Origin: JAVBLW01 sp031553215
Lineage (GTDB): Bacteria; Bacillota_I; Bacilli_A; Acholeplasmatales; Anaeroplasmataceae
Length of the DNA: 64,000 nt
Reading direction: 5' to 3'
Assembly: GCA_031553215.1 (NCBI GenBank)
Contig: JAVBLW010000006.1
Location: 310,001 to 374,000, forward strand
Part shown: positions 24,489-34,269 of the stretch, piece after piece
Layout: every line of letters starts with the position of its first letter
How positions within the stretch are numbered: position 1 is the first letter of the stretch
Translations under genes and position numbers: made by a program
Notes under the pieces: generated by a model
Database searches by the model: none
What the model was told of the DNA's origin: nothing
What the model saw: only the letters and a program-made list of their open reading frames with translations

Positions 24489-24505
24489 TCCCTCTTAGTA
24501 GAATG

Positions 24506-24524
24506 TATCTACGAAGCGTAGATA
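24506..24524. repeat. Short hairpin TATCTACG-N3-CGTAGATA upstream of the Xre cassette
   Basis: Perfect 8-bp arms with a 3-base loop lie about 20 bp upstream of the putative -35 box. No T-run follows on the minus strand, so an operator or a remnant terminator is possible. Confidence 0.5.
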
Positions 24525-24526
24525 AG

Positions 24527-24550
24527 AAAAAAGTCGCACAAATGCAACCT
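24527..24550 (-). terminator. Terminator of the YjdF-like gene
   Basis: Minus-strand stem GTTGC/GCGAC (one G-U pair) followed by TTTTTT immediately after the gene. Confidence 0.6.
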
Positions 24551-25309
24551 TTATTCCTCCTCGACTTTATCTGTTTCTAATAAAGTACTTTCTAAATTTC
24601 TATTCTTTTTTGATGTTATTTTCTCTATTTTAAAGTATCTATTAAAATAGTTTTTATCCGTTTTCATATCAATATATGATAATACACAAATTATTCCTGC
24701 ACCTATTACATCTAAGATTAAATCTTTCATTGTATCTCGTAAAGCATTTCTACCTACAAACCCTACTCTAGTAATATTATCAGAATATCTTTGCATATTA
24801 CTTCCAGTTATTCCGTCCGCAGTCCATTCTACTATTTCCCAAATAAGTCCACATGCTAATGATAGACAGAAAACAAATAATACTAGGAAGCCTGGACTAA
24901 CTTTCATAGGTACACCGTCTTTTTCGTTAAATAAACTAAATACTACAAATCCAATACAAGCGATAAAAGCTCCACTAATAGTATGAAGGACACTATCCCA
25001 CCACCATATTTTTATATAGAATTCTGCGATTTCACCCAATAATACTCCGCCCGAACAGTAAGCAAGAAAGAAAATTTCAATTCCAATAGGAATGGATAAT
25101 TTCCAAATTTTATTAATAAATACCGGAACGTATGATAACACAATCAAACAAACAGCTTGTGCAATAATAAATACATATCTACTATCTTCTCTTTTATCAT
25201 TTGTTGAAATCAATCCATAAATTGAGTATGCAATCAATAAAAATCCAATAACTCTTACTATCCAGTAAAATGTAATTCTAAATTTTTTTCCTGTGCTTTT
25301 TTCTTTCAT
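24551..25309 (-). CDS. YjdF-like (DUF2238-type) integral membrane protein
   Basis: The protein has 252 residues and about six membrane spans. The central motifs WWWDSVLHTISGAFIACIGF and CGLIWEIVEWTAD resemble the D-x3-H-x3-G and WExxEW signature of the DUF2238/YjdF family, whose function is unknown. A charged C-terminal tail ends in TDKVEEE. It lies 4 bp after the RpiB-like gene on the same strand and may be co-transcribed with it. Confidence 0.65.
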   Translation of the reverse strand: MKEKSTGKKFRITFYWIVRVIGFLLIAYSIYGLISTNDKREDSRYVFIIAQAVCLIVLSYVPVFINKIWKLSIPIGIEIFFLAYCSGGVLLGEIAEFYIKIWWWDSVLHTISGAFIACIGFVVFSLFNEKDGVPMKVSPGFLVLFVFCLSLACGLIWEIVEWTADGITGSNMQRYSDNITRVGFVGRNALRDTMKDLILDVIGAGIICVLSYIDMKTDKNYFNRYFKIEKITSKKNRNLESTLLETDKVEEE

Positions 25310-25313
25310 ACAA

Positions 25314-25952
25314 TTACATTCCTAAAACTTTTTTACAATAATCTATAATTTCTTGATCCTTAGCATTTTCAAAGAAATACTTCTTAAATGTATCTCTATT
25401 AATAGTACTCTTCAAAAATTCTTGATCAATATTCTTTAAAATATCTATCATTTTTGTATGTGTAACTTCTTTAACCTTATTTAGAATTTCACGATTAGCT
25501 TTCATTGGAACAGCTCTTTCTCTTGGATATCCTAAACCACGTTCTCCAGTAAATAACTTTTCAAAAACATAGGCCAAATTAACTTCAGCTGCCCATCCAA
25601 ATCCTTTTGCAAAAGGTAAGGCTATAGCATTTCCATCATTAACTTGTCCAAACATAAAAGCATCCGCTGGATCAATAATTAATCCACATGTTACTTTTGG
25701 AAAACTATTACAAGCTAACATCGCACCCATACCAGTTCCACATCCAGTGACTACGAAATCACAAGCGTTTGAATTAATTAAAATACCTGCAAGCAATCCA
25801 TTTTGAACATAAGTAAGTGATTCAGAATCAACGTTAATCATTCCATAATTATGGACAACATGTCCCATTGGTTCTACAACATTTTTCAATGTGTTATAAA
25901 TAAGTTCATTTTTTGCCGCCTGGCTATTTTCATTTATTAAAGCAATTCTCAT
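25314..25952 (-). CDS. RpiB/LacA/LacB-family sugar-phosphate isomerase
   Basis: The protein has 212 residues and begins MRIALINENSQAAKNELIYN. The segment VVTGCGTGMGAMLACNSFP carries the catalytic cysteine region of RpiB-type isomerases, and NDGNAIALPFAKGFGW follows. The ATG at 25952 has GAGGTGG 7 bases upstream. The open frame runs further upstream into the rplS leader and gene but without a matching start. The C-terminal extension makes it longer than the 150-residue RpiB, as in the long Bacillota subgroup. Ribose- or galactose-6-phosphate isomerisation is the family reaction; the substrate is not certain. Confidence 0.85.
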   Translation of the reverse strand: MRIALINENSQAAKNELIYNTLKNVVEPMGHVVHNYGMINVDSESLTYVQNGLLAGILINSNACDFVVTGCGTGMGAMLACNSFPKVTCGLIIDPADAFMFGQVNDGNAIALPFAKGFGWAAEVNLAYVFEKLFTGERGLGYPRERAVPMKANREILNKVKEVTHTKMIDILKNIDQEFLKSTINRDTFKKYFFENAKDQEIIDYCKKVLGM

Positions 25953-26030
25953 TTTTCTTCCACCTCTATAAAATACTTTTTGTATTATAACATATTTTCT
26001 ATGATAATGGTATACTTTAAACAAAAGAAA

Positions 26031-26052
26031 AGTCCCATCTTTCGATAGGACT
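26031..26052 (-). terminator. Terminator of rplS
   Basis: A 9-bp stem (one G-U pair) closed by a GAAA tetraloop on the minus strand, then TTTTCTTTT. Confidence 0.85.
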
Positions 26053-26085
26053 CTTCTACAAGATGCCAAATACCTTGGCTCTTTA

Positions 26086-26442
26086 TTAGCGACGTTCTTT
26101 GATACGAGCAGCTTTTGCAGATAATGTTCTGATGTAGTGTAATTTTGCACGACGAACTTTACCCATTCTAACAACTTCGATCTTGTCAATATTTGGTGAA
26201 TGTACTGGGAAAGTACGTTCAACACCAATACCGTAAGACATTTTTCTAACTGTGAAAGTTTCACTTACTCCTCCACCTTGACGTTTAATTACTAAACCTT
26301 CAAATATTTGGATACGGTGACGGTCACCTTCGACAATTTTAACGTGAACTCTAACATTGTCCCCTGGACGGAATGCTGGTACGTCTTTAATGTACTTTGC
26401 AGTAATTTCAGCTATTAACGCTTGACCTTTTGCTTTTGCCAT
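26086..26442 (-). CDS. rplS: 50S ribosomal protein L19
   Basis: The protein has 118 residues with FRPGDNVRVHVKIVEGDRHR and IQIFEGLVIKRQGGG, ERTFPVHSPNIDKIEVVR and a KAARIKERR end. The ATG at 26442 follows AGGAG by 9 bases; the longer frame from 26472 is not needed. L19 contacts the 30S subunit at a bridge. It has its own promoter, whose boxes overlap the 3' end of trmD. Confidence 0.97.
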   Translation of the reverse strand: MAKAKGQALIAEITAKYIKDVPAFRPGDNVRVHVKIVEGDRHRIQIFEGLVIKRQGGGVSETFTVRKMSYGIGVERTFPVHSPNIDKIEVVRMGKVRRAKLHYIRTLSAKAARIKERR

Positions 26443-26526
26443 AAATTTCAACTCCTGACTTCCAAAGTTCATAAATAAATATATTTAGCGGAACATTGTG
26501 TATATGCTGTATCTAACAGCCCTATT

Positions 26527-26555
26527 ATTTTAGCATACTATGTTTTACTTTGCAA
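26527..26555 (-). promoter_or_regulatory. Promoter of rplS
   Basis: TTGCAA and TAAAAT on the minus strand with a 17-bp spacer; the -35 lies inside the last codons of trmD. The roughly 80-base leader contains a GCTGT/ACAGC hairpin. Confidence 0.7.
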
Positions 26556-27270
26556 GTTCTTTTTTTATTTCTTCTAGCATTTTTTCTTCTTTTTTATTCA
26601 TTTGATATTTTTCTAATAAATCTGGTCTTCTAATATAGGTTCTTCTTATACTTTCCTTTTGTCGCCATTCATTTATTAACTTATGATTACCATTTTGTAA
26701 TACTTCCGGAACATCATATCCATTAAAACTAGCTGGACGAGTATACTGTGGATATTCTAAAAGTCCACAAGAATGCGAATCTCCTCTATGACTATCTTCA
26801 AATATTGCACCCTCTAATAATCTAATAATACTATCACTAATAACCATAGCTGCGAGTTCTCCACCAGTCAAAACATAGTCACCAATTGAGATTTCCGAAT
26901 CCACCATATACCTTATTCTTTCATCAAAGCCTTCATAATGACCACAAATGAAAATTATTTCTTTTTTTTGTGATAATTCTTCAGCTTTCTTTTGCTTATA
27001 AACTTCTCCCTGAGGTGTAAGTAAAATAACATATGAATCTTCTGTTTTTATTGCCTTTAAACAATTATCTACTACTTCACAAGAAAGAACCATACCAGCA
27101 CCTCCACCGTAAGGTGTATCATCAACTTTATGATGTTTGTTGGTTGAATATGTTCTTAAATCAACTATTTCTACATCAACTAATCCTTTTTGAATTGTTC
27201 TTTTTATAATTGATTCACCTTTAAACCCATCAAACATAGAAGGGAAAAGTGTAACTATTTTAATTATCAT
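26545..27270 (-). CDS. trmD: tRNA (guanine-37-N1)-methyltransferase TrmD
   Basis: The protein has 241 residues. It has KIVTLFPSMFDGF, DDTPYGGGAGMVL, ICGHYEGFDERI, EISIGDYVLTGGELAAM and the C-terminal LLEYPQYTRP, with the trefoil-knot SAM site. It methylates G37 of tRNAs to prevent frameshifting. Its start overlaps the rimM stop by 4 bp. Confidence 0.97.
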   Translation of the reverse strand: MIIKIVTLFPSMFDGFKGESIIKRTIQKGLVDVEIVDLRTYSTNKHHKVDDTPYGGGAGMVLSCEVVDNCLKAIKTEDSYVILLTPQGEVYKQKKAEELSQKKEIIFICGHYEGFDERIRYMVDSEISIGDYVLTGGELAAMVISDSIIRLLEGAIFEDSHRGDSHSCGLLEYPQYTRPASFNGYDVPEVLQNGNHKLINEWRQKESIRRTYIRRPDLLEKYQMNKKEEKMLEEIKKELAK

Positions 27271-27758
27271 AGTAAACCCTCTATCTCATTAATGACAATC
27301 TTATCTTCTCCTACTGAAGTTACAAATTCTTTTCTAAAAGGGATAAATTTATTCTTACCATTAATCTCAGTCACAAGCATATGACCTTGAGGAATTTCTC
27401 TTACTTCTTTTACAGTTCCTCTTAATTGATTTTCTTGGTTATATATCGGTAATCCTACTAATTCATGAAAATAGAATTCATCTTCTTCTAACTCAGTTAA
27501 ATCTTCTTCTCTTATCCAAATAAATGAATTTTTATATTTTTCTACTAAATTAATGTCTTCCATATTTTTAAATCTAACTAAAATAGAATTGTCATAATCC
27601 TTAGATGATAAAACCTCAACCTTAATCATTTCTTTTTTAAATTCTATATATAAAATACTTCCTTTATAAAAACGATCAAAATCACTTAAAACTTTAATTT
27701 TTAAGTCTCCTTTTAATCCATGAGTATTTAATATTTTACCAACAACAAAACCTTCCAT
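27267..27758 (-). CDS. rimM: Ribosome maturation factor RimM
   Basis: The protein has 163 residues and begins VVGKILNTHGLKGDLKIKVL. A PRC-barrel second half carries DEFYFHELVGLPI. It assists 30S head assembly with S19. It is the first gene of rimM-trmD-rplS. The minus-strand TGTTATAAT at 27797-27789 is its likely -10. Confidence 0.95.
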   Translation of the reverse strand: MEGFVVGKILNTHGLKGDLKIKVLSDFDRFYKGSILYIEFKKEMIKVEVLSSKDYDNSILVRFKNMEDINLVEKYKNSFIWIREEDLTELEEDEFYFHELVGLPIYNQENQLRGTVKEVREIPQGHMLVTEINGKNKFIPFRKEFVTSVGEDKIVINEIEGLL

Positions 27759-27863
27759 AACATTACCTCGAGCCTAATTATTTCCCTAATTATAACACAT
27801 TAATTGAAATTTATTAAGCCTATACCGTTATATTTTTAAAGAATATACTATAGTGGTGATCCT

Positions 27864-28517
27864 ATGTATTTTATCATTCTTATAATCGAAGTTTTTTTGT
27901 TAACTATTTCATTATCCATTGACACATTCATATCAGGAATAGCATATGGAAGTAACAAAATTAAAGTTCCCCTCTCTTCCCTTATTCTTATAAACTCTAT
28001 TTGCTCATTGATATTAGGAATTTCCTTATTTTTAGGATCTTTTATTTCTAAATACGTTTCCTATAATTTGACACTTGCAATTTGTGTTTCAATTTTAATA
28101 ATTTTAGGAATTATTAAAATTTTTGATTCATATATTAAAAACCTAATAAAGAAACATAACGGCCTAGATAAAAATATAAAGTTAAATTTCTTTAGTATGA
28201 AAATAACCCTACATTTATATGCAGCTCCTGAAATTTCTGATTTTGATAAATCAAAAATACTATCTTTAGGTGAAGCTATAGCCATAGCTATTGCGCTATC
28301 GATAGATAGCATAACCGTAGGCTTTGGAACTGGATTAATGAAAATTTCAGTTTTTAAAATCTTCTTATTAATTATATCAACTTTTATATTTGGATTTATC
28401 TCCCTTATTACCGGGTGTAAAATTGGAAATAAAATAGCTGATAAAATTGACACAAATATAACTTGGATAAGTGGAATAATTTTAATAGCTCTTGCCATTA
28501 TGAAGCTTTTTCTATAA
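27864..28517 (+). CDS. MntP/YtaF-superfamily membrane protein
   Basis: The protein has 217 residues and six membrane spans in two related halves: LTISLSIDTFISGIAYG in the first, and IAIAIALSIDSITVGFGTGL in the second. This pseudo-symmetry with the SIDS/SIDT aspartates is typical of the manganese exporter MntP and the sporulation protein YtaF; the length and spacing fit YtaF better. It is transcribed divergently from rimM and interrupts the ribosomal gene block. Confidence 0.8.
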   Translation: MYFIILIIEVFLLTISLSIDTFISGIAYGSNKIKVPLSSLILINSICSLILGISLFLGSFISKYVSYNLTLAICVSILIILGIIKIFDSYIKNLIKKHNGLDKNIKLNFFSMKITLHLYAAPEISDFDKSKILSLGEAIAIAIALSIDSITVGFGTGLMKISVFKIFLLIISTFIFGFISLITGCKIGNKIADKIDTNITWISGIILIALAIMKLFL

Positions 28518-28546
28518 AAAAACCATTGAAAAATCAATGGTTTTTT
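28516..28546. terminator. Bidirectional terminator between the YtaF-like gene and addA
   Basis: A perfect AAAACCATTGA / TCAATGGTTTT stem with A-run and T-run on either side. Confidence 0.9.
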
Positions 28547-28548
28547 AA

Positions 28549-31500
28549 TTATATTACGATTTCTTTTATTTCATTTTTCAATAAAGATAATAGGTAGCAA
28601 TTTATCTTCTTATCTGATTTTGTTTCTACATATTTCTTATAAACACCTAATTGAGTTATATATTCTTCATGTTCTACATTAGATAACTTATAATCGATTA
28701 TGTCAATATGATCATCATAAATAACCAATAAGTCAATAATACCATGATAAGATTTTTCATCTAGAGTACATATAAATTCATGTTCATGATATGTTTTTGC
28801 TTTTCTTATATTTTTAAATATATCATTTGATAGAACTTTAGTTAAAACATCTTTTGTAAATGAACTACATGATATTTCATCTATATTCATTTTACTAAAG
28901 TCTAACACCTCTAATGCCTCATGAATATCAAGACCTAAATTAATATTTTTTCTGGTTTCATTTGAAATAATCATATTCATTTCTTTTGATATTCTTTCCT
29001 TTTTGATAATATTAAATTTAGGTAAATTAGTTTGATATTTTATTTTTTCATTATCACTATTTTCATAATTTTTATTATTTATTAGATAATTACGGCTAAG
29101 TTCTAACTGTTCAATATCTATTAATTCACTATAAGGATTTAATTCCTTTTCTAGCATAAACATAAAATGATTAAACGAATTATTATTAGAACGTAATCTA
29201 TATTTATCTTGATATGCTAATTTAGGACTAACAAAGATCATTTGTTCTCTTGCACGAGTTAATGCAACATAGAATAAACGTATTTTTTCACTAACATCTT
29301 GGTGATTAGCTCTTTCTATACCAATTTTCTTTATGATTGTATGTCTAGCAGTTTTATCAGTTGTTGGAATATATAATCCTAAATCTTGAAAGAATCCAAA
29401 ATTACTATTATAATCTGCCTTATTATATCCTACCGCAAGCATTGTAAAATAGCATATAGGAAATTCTAATCCTTTTGATTTATGAATATTCATAATCTTA
29501 ACTCCAGGTGCATTAGTATTATTCATATTATACTTGATTTTATCTTCCCCATCAAAGACCGTTGATATATAATCTTCAAATTCAAAAAGACTTTTACCAA
29601 GCTCAGAAGAGGAGATAATTAAATTTCTAATAACTTCAAGTTCAACTAGAGATTCATTTATATTTCTTATCAATGGCAATTTTTCATAGACATTAAACTT
29701 CTCTAATAATAAATCATATATCTCCACATTAGAAATGCGATCAATTTTTCTTACTATTTCTTCTATTATAGCCGATATAAAATTATCTCTATTTTTAGTG
29801 ATTACAATTTTATATAGTTCTGTATCATCCACTTCACAAACAAAACTTCTTCCTACGCTCATAAGGGCATGAAAGTATTCACTATCATATTTATGATAAT
29901 ATGTCTTATTTATAAGTTTTAATAGATTCTTAATTACTAAGGATATTACACTTCCATTAATTGCAGTATCAGCGTTAATAGCGGTAGGGATACTAAAAGA
30001 TTCAAACACTTTTTTAAACAGTTCAAAATGAGTACTACGATCAATTATGACACAGAAATCACTATATTTAGCTTTCCTAAGTACTTTTAAATCTTTATCA
30101 TATATTTGATAACTATTCATTTTATATAAAATATCTTTTGCGATTACAAAAGCTTCAATTTCTTCTTTTTTATATCCATTTAAATCTTCACCCATATATT
30201 TTAATATCTTCATATTAAAATCATTTTGCCAAGATCCCTTATTATGATAATCTTCTAATCCATAACTCATTTGATGTTCTTTTTTATATAGTGCATCACC
30301 ATATTCATTATCCATTAATTGATTAAAGATTAAATTAATATTTTCTAAAACTTCTTTTCTAGAACGAAAATTTTTATTTAAATCTATTTTATATCCACCA
30401 TTATTATTTTTATAGTTTTCATATTTTTCTTTAAAGATATATGGGTTAGCATTTCTAAAACGATAAATAGATTGTTTTATATCTCCAACCATATAAACAT
30501 TATTGTTTTCTATTTCTTTTATAAATTCTTCTTGTAAATCAGATGTATCCTGATATTCATCTATTAATATTTCATTTAATGAATACTTTATTTCATCTTT
30601 AATATCACTATTTTCTTTTACTAATTTAATTGCTAGTTTAGCAATATCAGTAAATTCATAGATATCATTTTCAAACTTATATTCATTTATTGTCACGAAT
30701 AATTTATATAAAATTTGTAAAATAAATTTAATATATACCTTAGTTCCTTTTATATCATTAATCATATATTCTATATCAGGATAAATTAAATATTTATCAT
30801 TTAAATCTTTAATATTTTTAGAAATAATTGTTTTATCATTCTTTACTTTTTCATCTAAACCTTTTGTAAGTCTTGGAAGTTTCAACTCTGATAAGTATAC
30901 TAAATAATCATTATATGTTTCTAGTTCCTGCATTTGATTAATGATTTGATCAAAATCTTCATATAATTTATCTTCTAAATTATCTCTTAAACAAATCATT
31001 TCATATATAATACTATCAACCTCTGTTTTAATAATATTTACATATTCTTCAGTTAGACTTATCAAATAATTATCGTTAAAATATGTAGTTTCATACTCTT
31101 CAAGATATTTAAAGGCATCGCTTTTTAATTCAATCTTTTCACTAATTTTAAGAATATATTCACTTAAGAATTTATCATCTTTCGCTTTATATAGATTTAA
31201 GAATTCATATAATGTAGAATTATTTTCCTCATACATTTTAGATAATATTTCTTCAATTATTTCTCTTTTCTTTTCCCTTATATATAAACTATCCGCAATC
31301 GATAAATTAGGTGATATGCCTAATTTATAATAATACTTCTTTACTAATTTAAAGCTATAAGCATCAAAGGTAGTAATATTTGCTGTATCAATTTCATCAG
31401 CTAAAAAAGATATCTCAGAGTTTTCTATTACTTTTTTTCTAATCCTTTCTTTCATTTCTCTAGCTGCGGCATTTGTAAAAGTTAATACTAGAAAAGATGA

Positions 31501-31635
31501 AACAGGGATTTTATTCTCAAGTTTTTTTACAATTCTCTCAGTTAATACAGCAGTTTTACCACTTCCTGCACCAGCTGATACGATTATATTAGAACCACTT
31601 TTTACAATCGCTTCTTCTTGTTCCTTAGTCCACAT
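28549..31635 (-). CDS. addA: ATP-dependent helicase/nuclease subunit A (AddA)
   Basis: The protein has about 1028 residues; Bacillus AddA has 1232. UvrD-type motifs are present: Walker A SAGAGSGKTAV, LTFTNAAAREMKERI, DEYQDTSD, GDIKQSIYRFRNA and VALTRAREQM. The C-terminal RecB nuclease domain has HEHEF...GIIDLL...IIDYKLS. With AddB it resects double-strand ends and recognises Chi. The ATG at 31635 has GGTGG upstream and the gene overlaps addB by 11 bp; a GTG at 31647 is possible. Confidence 0.93.
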   Translation of the reverse strand: MWTKEQEEAIVKSGSNIIVSAGAGSGKTAVLTERIVKKLENKIPVSSFLVLTFTNAAAREMKERIRKKVIENSEISFLADEIDTANITTFDAYSFKLVKKYYYKLGISPNLSIADSLYIREKKREIIEEILSKMYEENNSTLYEFLNLYKAKDDKFLSEYILKISEKIELKSDAFKYLEEYETTYFNDNYLISLTEEYVNIIKTEVDSIIYEMICLRDNLEDKLYEDFDQIINQMQELETYNDYLVYLSELKLPRLTKGLDEKVKNDKTIISKNIKDLNDKYLIYPDIEYMINDIKGTKVYIKFILQILYKLFVTINEYKFENDIYEFTDIAKLAIKLVKENSDIKDEIKYSLNEILIDEYQDTSDLQEEFIKEIENNNVYMVGDIKQSIYRFRNANPYIFKEKYENYKNNNGGYKIDLNKNFRSRKEVLENINLIFNQLMDNEYGDALYKKEHQMSYGLEDYHNKGSWQNDFNMKILKYMGEDLNGYKKEEIEAFVIAKDILYKMNSYQIYDKDLKVLRKAKYSDFCVIIDRSTHFELFKKVFESFSIPTAINADTAINGSVISLVIKNLLKLINKTYYHKYDSEYFHALMSVGRSFVCEVDDTELYKIVITKNRDNFISAIIEEIVRKIDRISNVEIYDLLLEKFNVYEKLPLIRNINESLVELEVIRNLIISSSELGKSLFEFEDYISTVFDGEDKIKYNMNNTNAPGVKIMNIHKSKGLEFPICYFTMLAVGYNKADYNSNFGFFQDLGLYIPTTDKTARHTIIKKIGIERANHQDVSEKIRLFYVALTRAREQMIFVSPKLAYQDKYRLRSNNNSFNHFMFMLEKELNPYSELIDIEQLELSRNYLINNKNYENSDNEKIKYQTNLPKFNIIKKERISKEMNMIISNETRKNINLGLDIHEALEVLDFSKMNIDEISCSSFTKDVLTKVLSNDIFKNIRKAKTYHEHEFICTLDEKSYHGIIDLLVIYDDHIDIIDYKLSNVEHEEYITQLGVYKKYVETKSDKKINCYLLSLLKNEIKEIVI

Positions 31636-33955
31636 CTTCTTCACCACCCGCTAAAAAATTATTACTTTCTAAGTCGACATAATCAGTATATTTTTTGAAA
31701 CACACATCATTAAATTCACAAAATGTACAAGACTTATCATATCCATTTATCTTTTTCGGATTGATATTAAACTGTGCTTCTTCAATTTGATTAAAAGCAT
31801 CTACAATTAGTTTCTCAACTAGCATATATAATTCATTTTCTTGATCCTTAGTAATTACCTTGGCATATGACGCAAAATTACCTGATTTTATAACCTTCAT
31901 CTTAGCAATATATTCGCTATCATGAAACTCTTTATCTAGCTTGTTTAATAAAGACATTTCATTGGTTGAAAATCCAACTAATTTAAAAGATTCTGCCATA
32001 TCTTCCTCTAATACATCAATTGCGATTTTTTGAAGATAAAATCCAATGAAATTAGGATTTTTAAATAATTCACTCTTCTTAATCATATATAAATAAATCG
32101 GTAATTGAAGATTAAAGCCATCACTTATATTATTTGTACTAGCTTCATCCCTACCTGTTTTATAGTCAATAATTGCTATATATGTATAATCTTCTTCAAC
32201 TTTATATAGTATTTTGTCGACAAATCCTGTAAAAAATAATTTATTATCAAAATATGATATATTTATGTTTTGCTCGCATAAAACGCCGTTTAATTCGCTT
32301 TTTCCTTCTTTTTCGTGATTATATTCAACCAAATTTTCTAGAACATTTAAAGACAGTTTACAAAAGAATTTTTCTTTGTTATCTTGGCATATTTCAAGAT
32401 GTTTTGTAGAAGATTCTAGGAAATTAAATCCTTCTTTATAACTATCTTGTAATATATTATGGGCATATGTCCCAATCTTAGCAGCTAAGCTTTGTTCATA
32501 AGTACCAATACGTAATATATGTTTTAAATAAAATGAAAATTGACATGAATAATAATCTTTTAAAGATGAATACGATAATTTTAATTCATTCTTCTTTAAC
32601 TCAGTATATATATTTTCATCTATTTTTTTATAAGAATTATCATATTTGTTATAACGAATATTTTTGTAGTAGTAATTATTTACAATTTCACTTTTTATAT
32701 TATACTTAACTACATCATCATATTTTTCAGATATTATTAATCTATCTTCTATTTCACTTACTCCAATAATATCATTTTTCTTTATTACCTTCATATCTAG
32801 TTCTTTTATTAATCCAGATGGTAAATAAGTATCAAATGATGATTGTAATTTATATGTAATAACTAGATTTTTTATTTGATAAATTTTTCTAATAATGGTA
32901 TTCTTTCTAAGAATATTTTCTTCTATGCTAGTATCTAATCCAATTTTTTGTTTAATTTCATCATTTATATAATCAATATCTGTTTTTATTTTTACTACCT
33001 TATTTTGATTAAAGCCAATTAAAAAAACATAGTCATTATCATTAGATTCATAGTTTTCTAATTCAATAAATTCTATTGATGTATCATAAATAGTTTCTTC
33101 ATATGGAATATTTTTTAGTTCCATTTTTAAAATTTCAATCATTTTATTTGGAATTATATCATTTATTTCATAATCATTAAAAATATCAATAATGTCTTTA
33201 ATAAAAGGATTTTGTCGAAATTCTTTTCTAAGTTCTGATATAACTGCATTTACTTTACTATATTCATTTATAAGTTCAAATAATCTTTTTACTATTTTAG
33301 TACTAAGAATATTTCTTCTAGCATCAATAGAAATTGGAATATTACAAAGACTTGCTAAGCGTTTGAAAGAAAATTCATATTCATTACTGAAATTAGCTAT
33401 TTTTATATTTTTATATTCTATTCCTTTATCTAATAATTTAGAAATTTCAAGGAATATAAAACGTAGTTCATTATCAAGTGTATCAAATTCAAATATTTCA
33501 CATTCTTTTGATACTGTATCATCAATTTGAATGAAATCAATATTATTGCACTTTTCTTTTAATATATCGATAATTCTATTTATTTTCTTACTTGTTGGAT
33601 AACCTATGAAAGTTATATTTTTATTGTGAATTTTATTTAAAAATAAATGTTGTTCTTGTAATGCATTATTGATTATTAAATAGTTTTTCATTTTTAATAA
33701 TTCAATTAATTTTAAATAACCAAAATCATTATTTATATATCTCATATTCTCAATATAATTTTTAGCCACTTCAGGTTTAATATTATATTTTTCTACTAAT
33801 AGTAAAATGGCTTTTTTAGAATAAGAAAAAGTAAGCCCTTCAACTACTGAATTAAGAGACATAAATGTATAGTCTTTGAAATCGGCTATATTTTTAAGAA
33901 TATTTCTTTTTATATTACTATTACAGATAATTATTCCTTCTTTGATATCGATCAT
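31625..33955 (-). CDS. addB: AddB-like helicase/nuclease subunit, short form
   Basis: The protein has 776 residues, far shorter than the usual AddB (about 1160). The N-terminus lacks a recognisable Walker A. The C-terminal part shows YSSLKDYYSCQFSFYLKH, GTYAHNILQ, IIDYKTGRDEA and CTFCEFNDVC, that is, the PD-(D/E)xK nuclease with the four-cysteine Fe-S clasp (one Cys before, three after). It would be an inactivated helicase plus active nuclease, as in AddB generally. It is directly upstream of and overlaps addA. Confidence 0.85.
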   Translation of the reverse strand: MIDIKEGIIICNSNIKRNILKNIADFKDYTFMSLNSVVEGLTFSYSKKAILLLVEKYNIKPEVAKNYIENMRYINNDFGYLKLIELLKMKNYLIINNALQEQHLFLNKIHNKNITFIGYPTSKKINRIIDILKEKCNNIDFIQIDDTVSKECEIFEFDTLDNELRFIFLEISKLLDKGIEYKNIKIANFSNEYEFSFKRLASLCNIPISIDARRNILSTKIVKRLFELINEYSKVNAVISELRKEFRQNPFIKDIIDIFNDYEINDIIPNKMIEILKMELKNIPYEETIYDTSIEFIELENYESNDNDYVFLIGFNQNKVVKIKTDIDYINDEIKQKIGLDTSIEENILRKNTIIRKIYQIKNLVITYKLQSSFDTYLPSGLIKELDMKVIKKNDIIGVSEIEDRLIISEKYDDVVKYNIKSEIVNNYYYKNIRYNKYDNSYKKIDENIYTELKKNELKLSYSSLKDYYSCQFSFYLKHILRIGTYEQSLAAKIGTYAHNILQDSYKEGFNFLESSTKHLEICQDNKEKFFCKLSLNVLENLVEYNHEKEGKSELNGVLCEQNINISYFDNKLFFTGFVDKILYKVEEDYTYIAIIDYKTGRDEASTNNISDGFNLQLPIYLYMIKKSELFKNPNFIGFYLQKIAIDVLEEDMAESFKLVGFSTNEMSLLNKLDKEFHDSEYIAKMKVIKSGNFASYAKVITKDQENELYMLVEKLIVDAFNQIEEAQFNINPKKINGYDKSCTFCEFNDVCFKKYTDYVDLESNNFLAGGEEDVD

Positions 33956-34011
33956 ATGAACACCTCGTTTTTTATTATAGCATACTAAAAGAAAAAAGAC
34001 ATTTCTGTCTT

Positions 34012-34263
34012 TTACTTTTCTTCAATATTCAAATGGATTTTTACGCCCTCTTTTGACGCCTTAGCATAAAGAATTGTTCTAATTGCTTGTGCAATATGTC
34101 CACCTTTACCGATAACTCGTCCTAGATCGAATTTTGATACAATTACATTATATGAATATGTACCATCTTGCTCACCATTAAATGTAATCACAACTTCTTC
34201 GGGAAATGAAACTAACGGTAGAATCAAGCTTTTAATAAGCTCTTCAAAATTTACCATACTCAC
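34012..34263 (-). CDS. khpA: KH-domain RNA-binding protein KhpA (YlqC)
   Basis: The protein has 83 residues and a single KH domain with the GxxG loop in GRVIGKGGHIAQAIRTIL. It binds RNA and, with KhpB, affects cell-division and elongation genes. It is 6 bp after rpsP, the conserved rpsP-ylqC pair. Confidence 0.93.
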   Translation of the reverse strand: MSMVNFEELIKSLILPLVSFPEEVVITFNGEQDGTYSYNVIVSKFDLGRVIGKGGHIAQAIRTILYAKASKEGVKIHLNIEEK

Positions 34264-34269
34264 ACCTCA

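Noticed and set aside
25953..26264. N-terminal extension of the RpiB-like protein into rplS
   Set aside because: The extended part is the antisense-free overlap of another frame of rplS; the ATG at 25952 has a good ribosome site and matches the family start.
28061..28537. 158-codon minus-strand frame opposite the YtaF-like gene
   Set aside because: It overlaps a clear six-TM plus-strand gene and has no family features.
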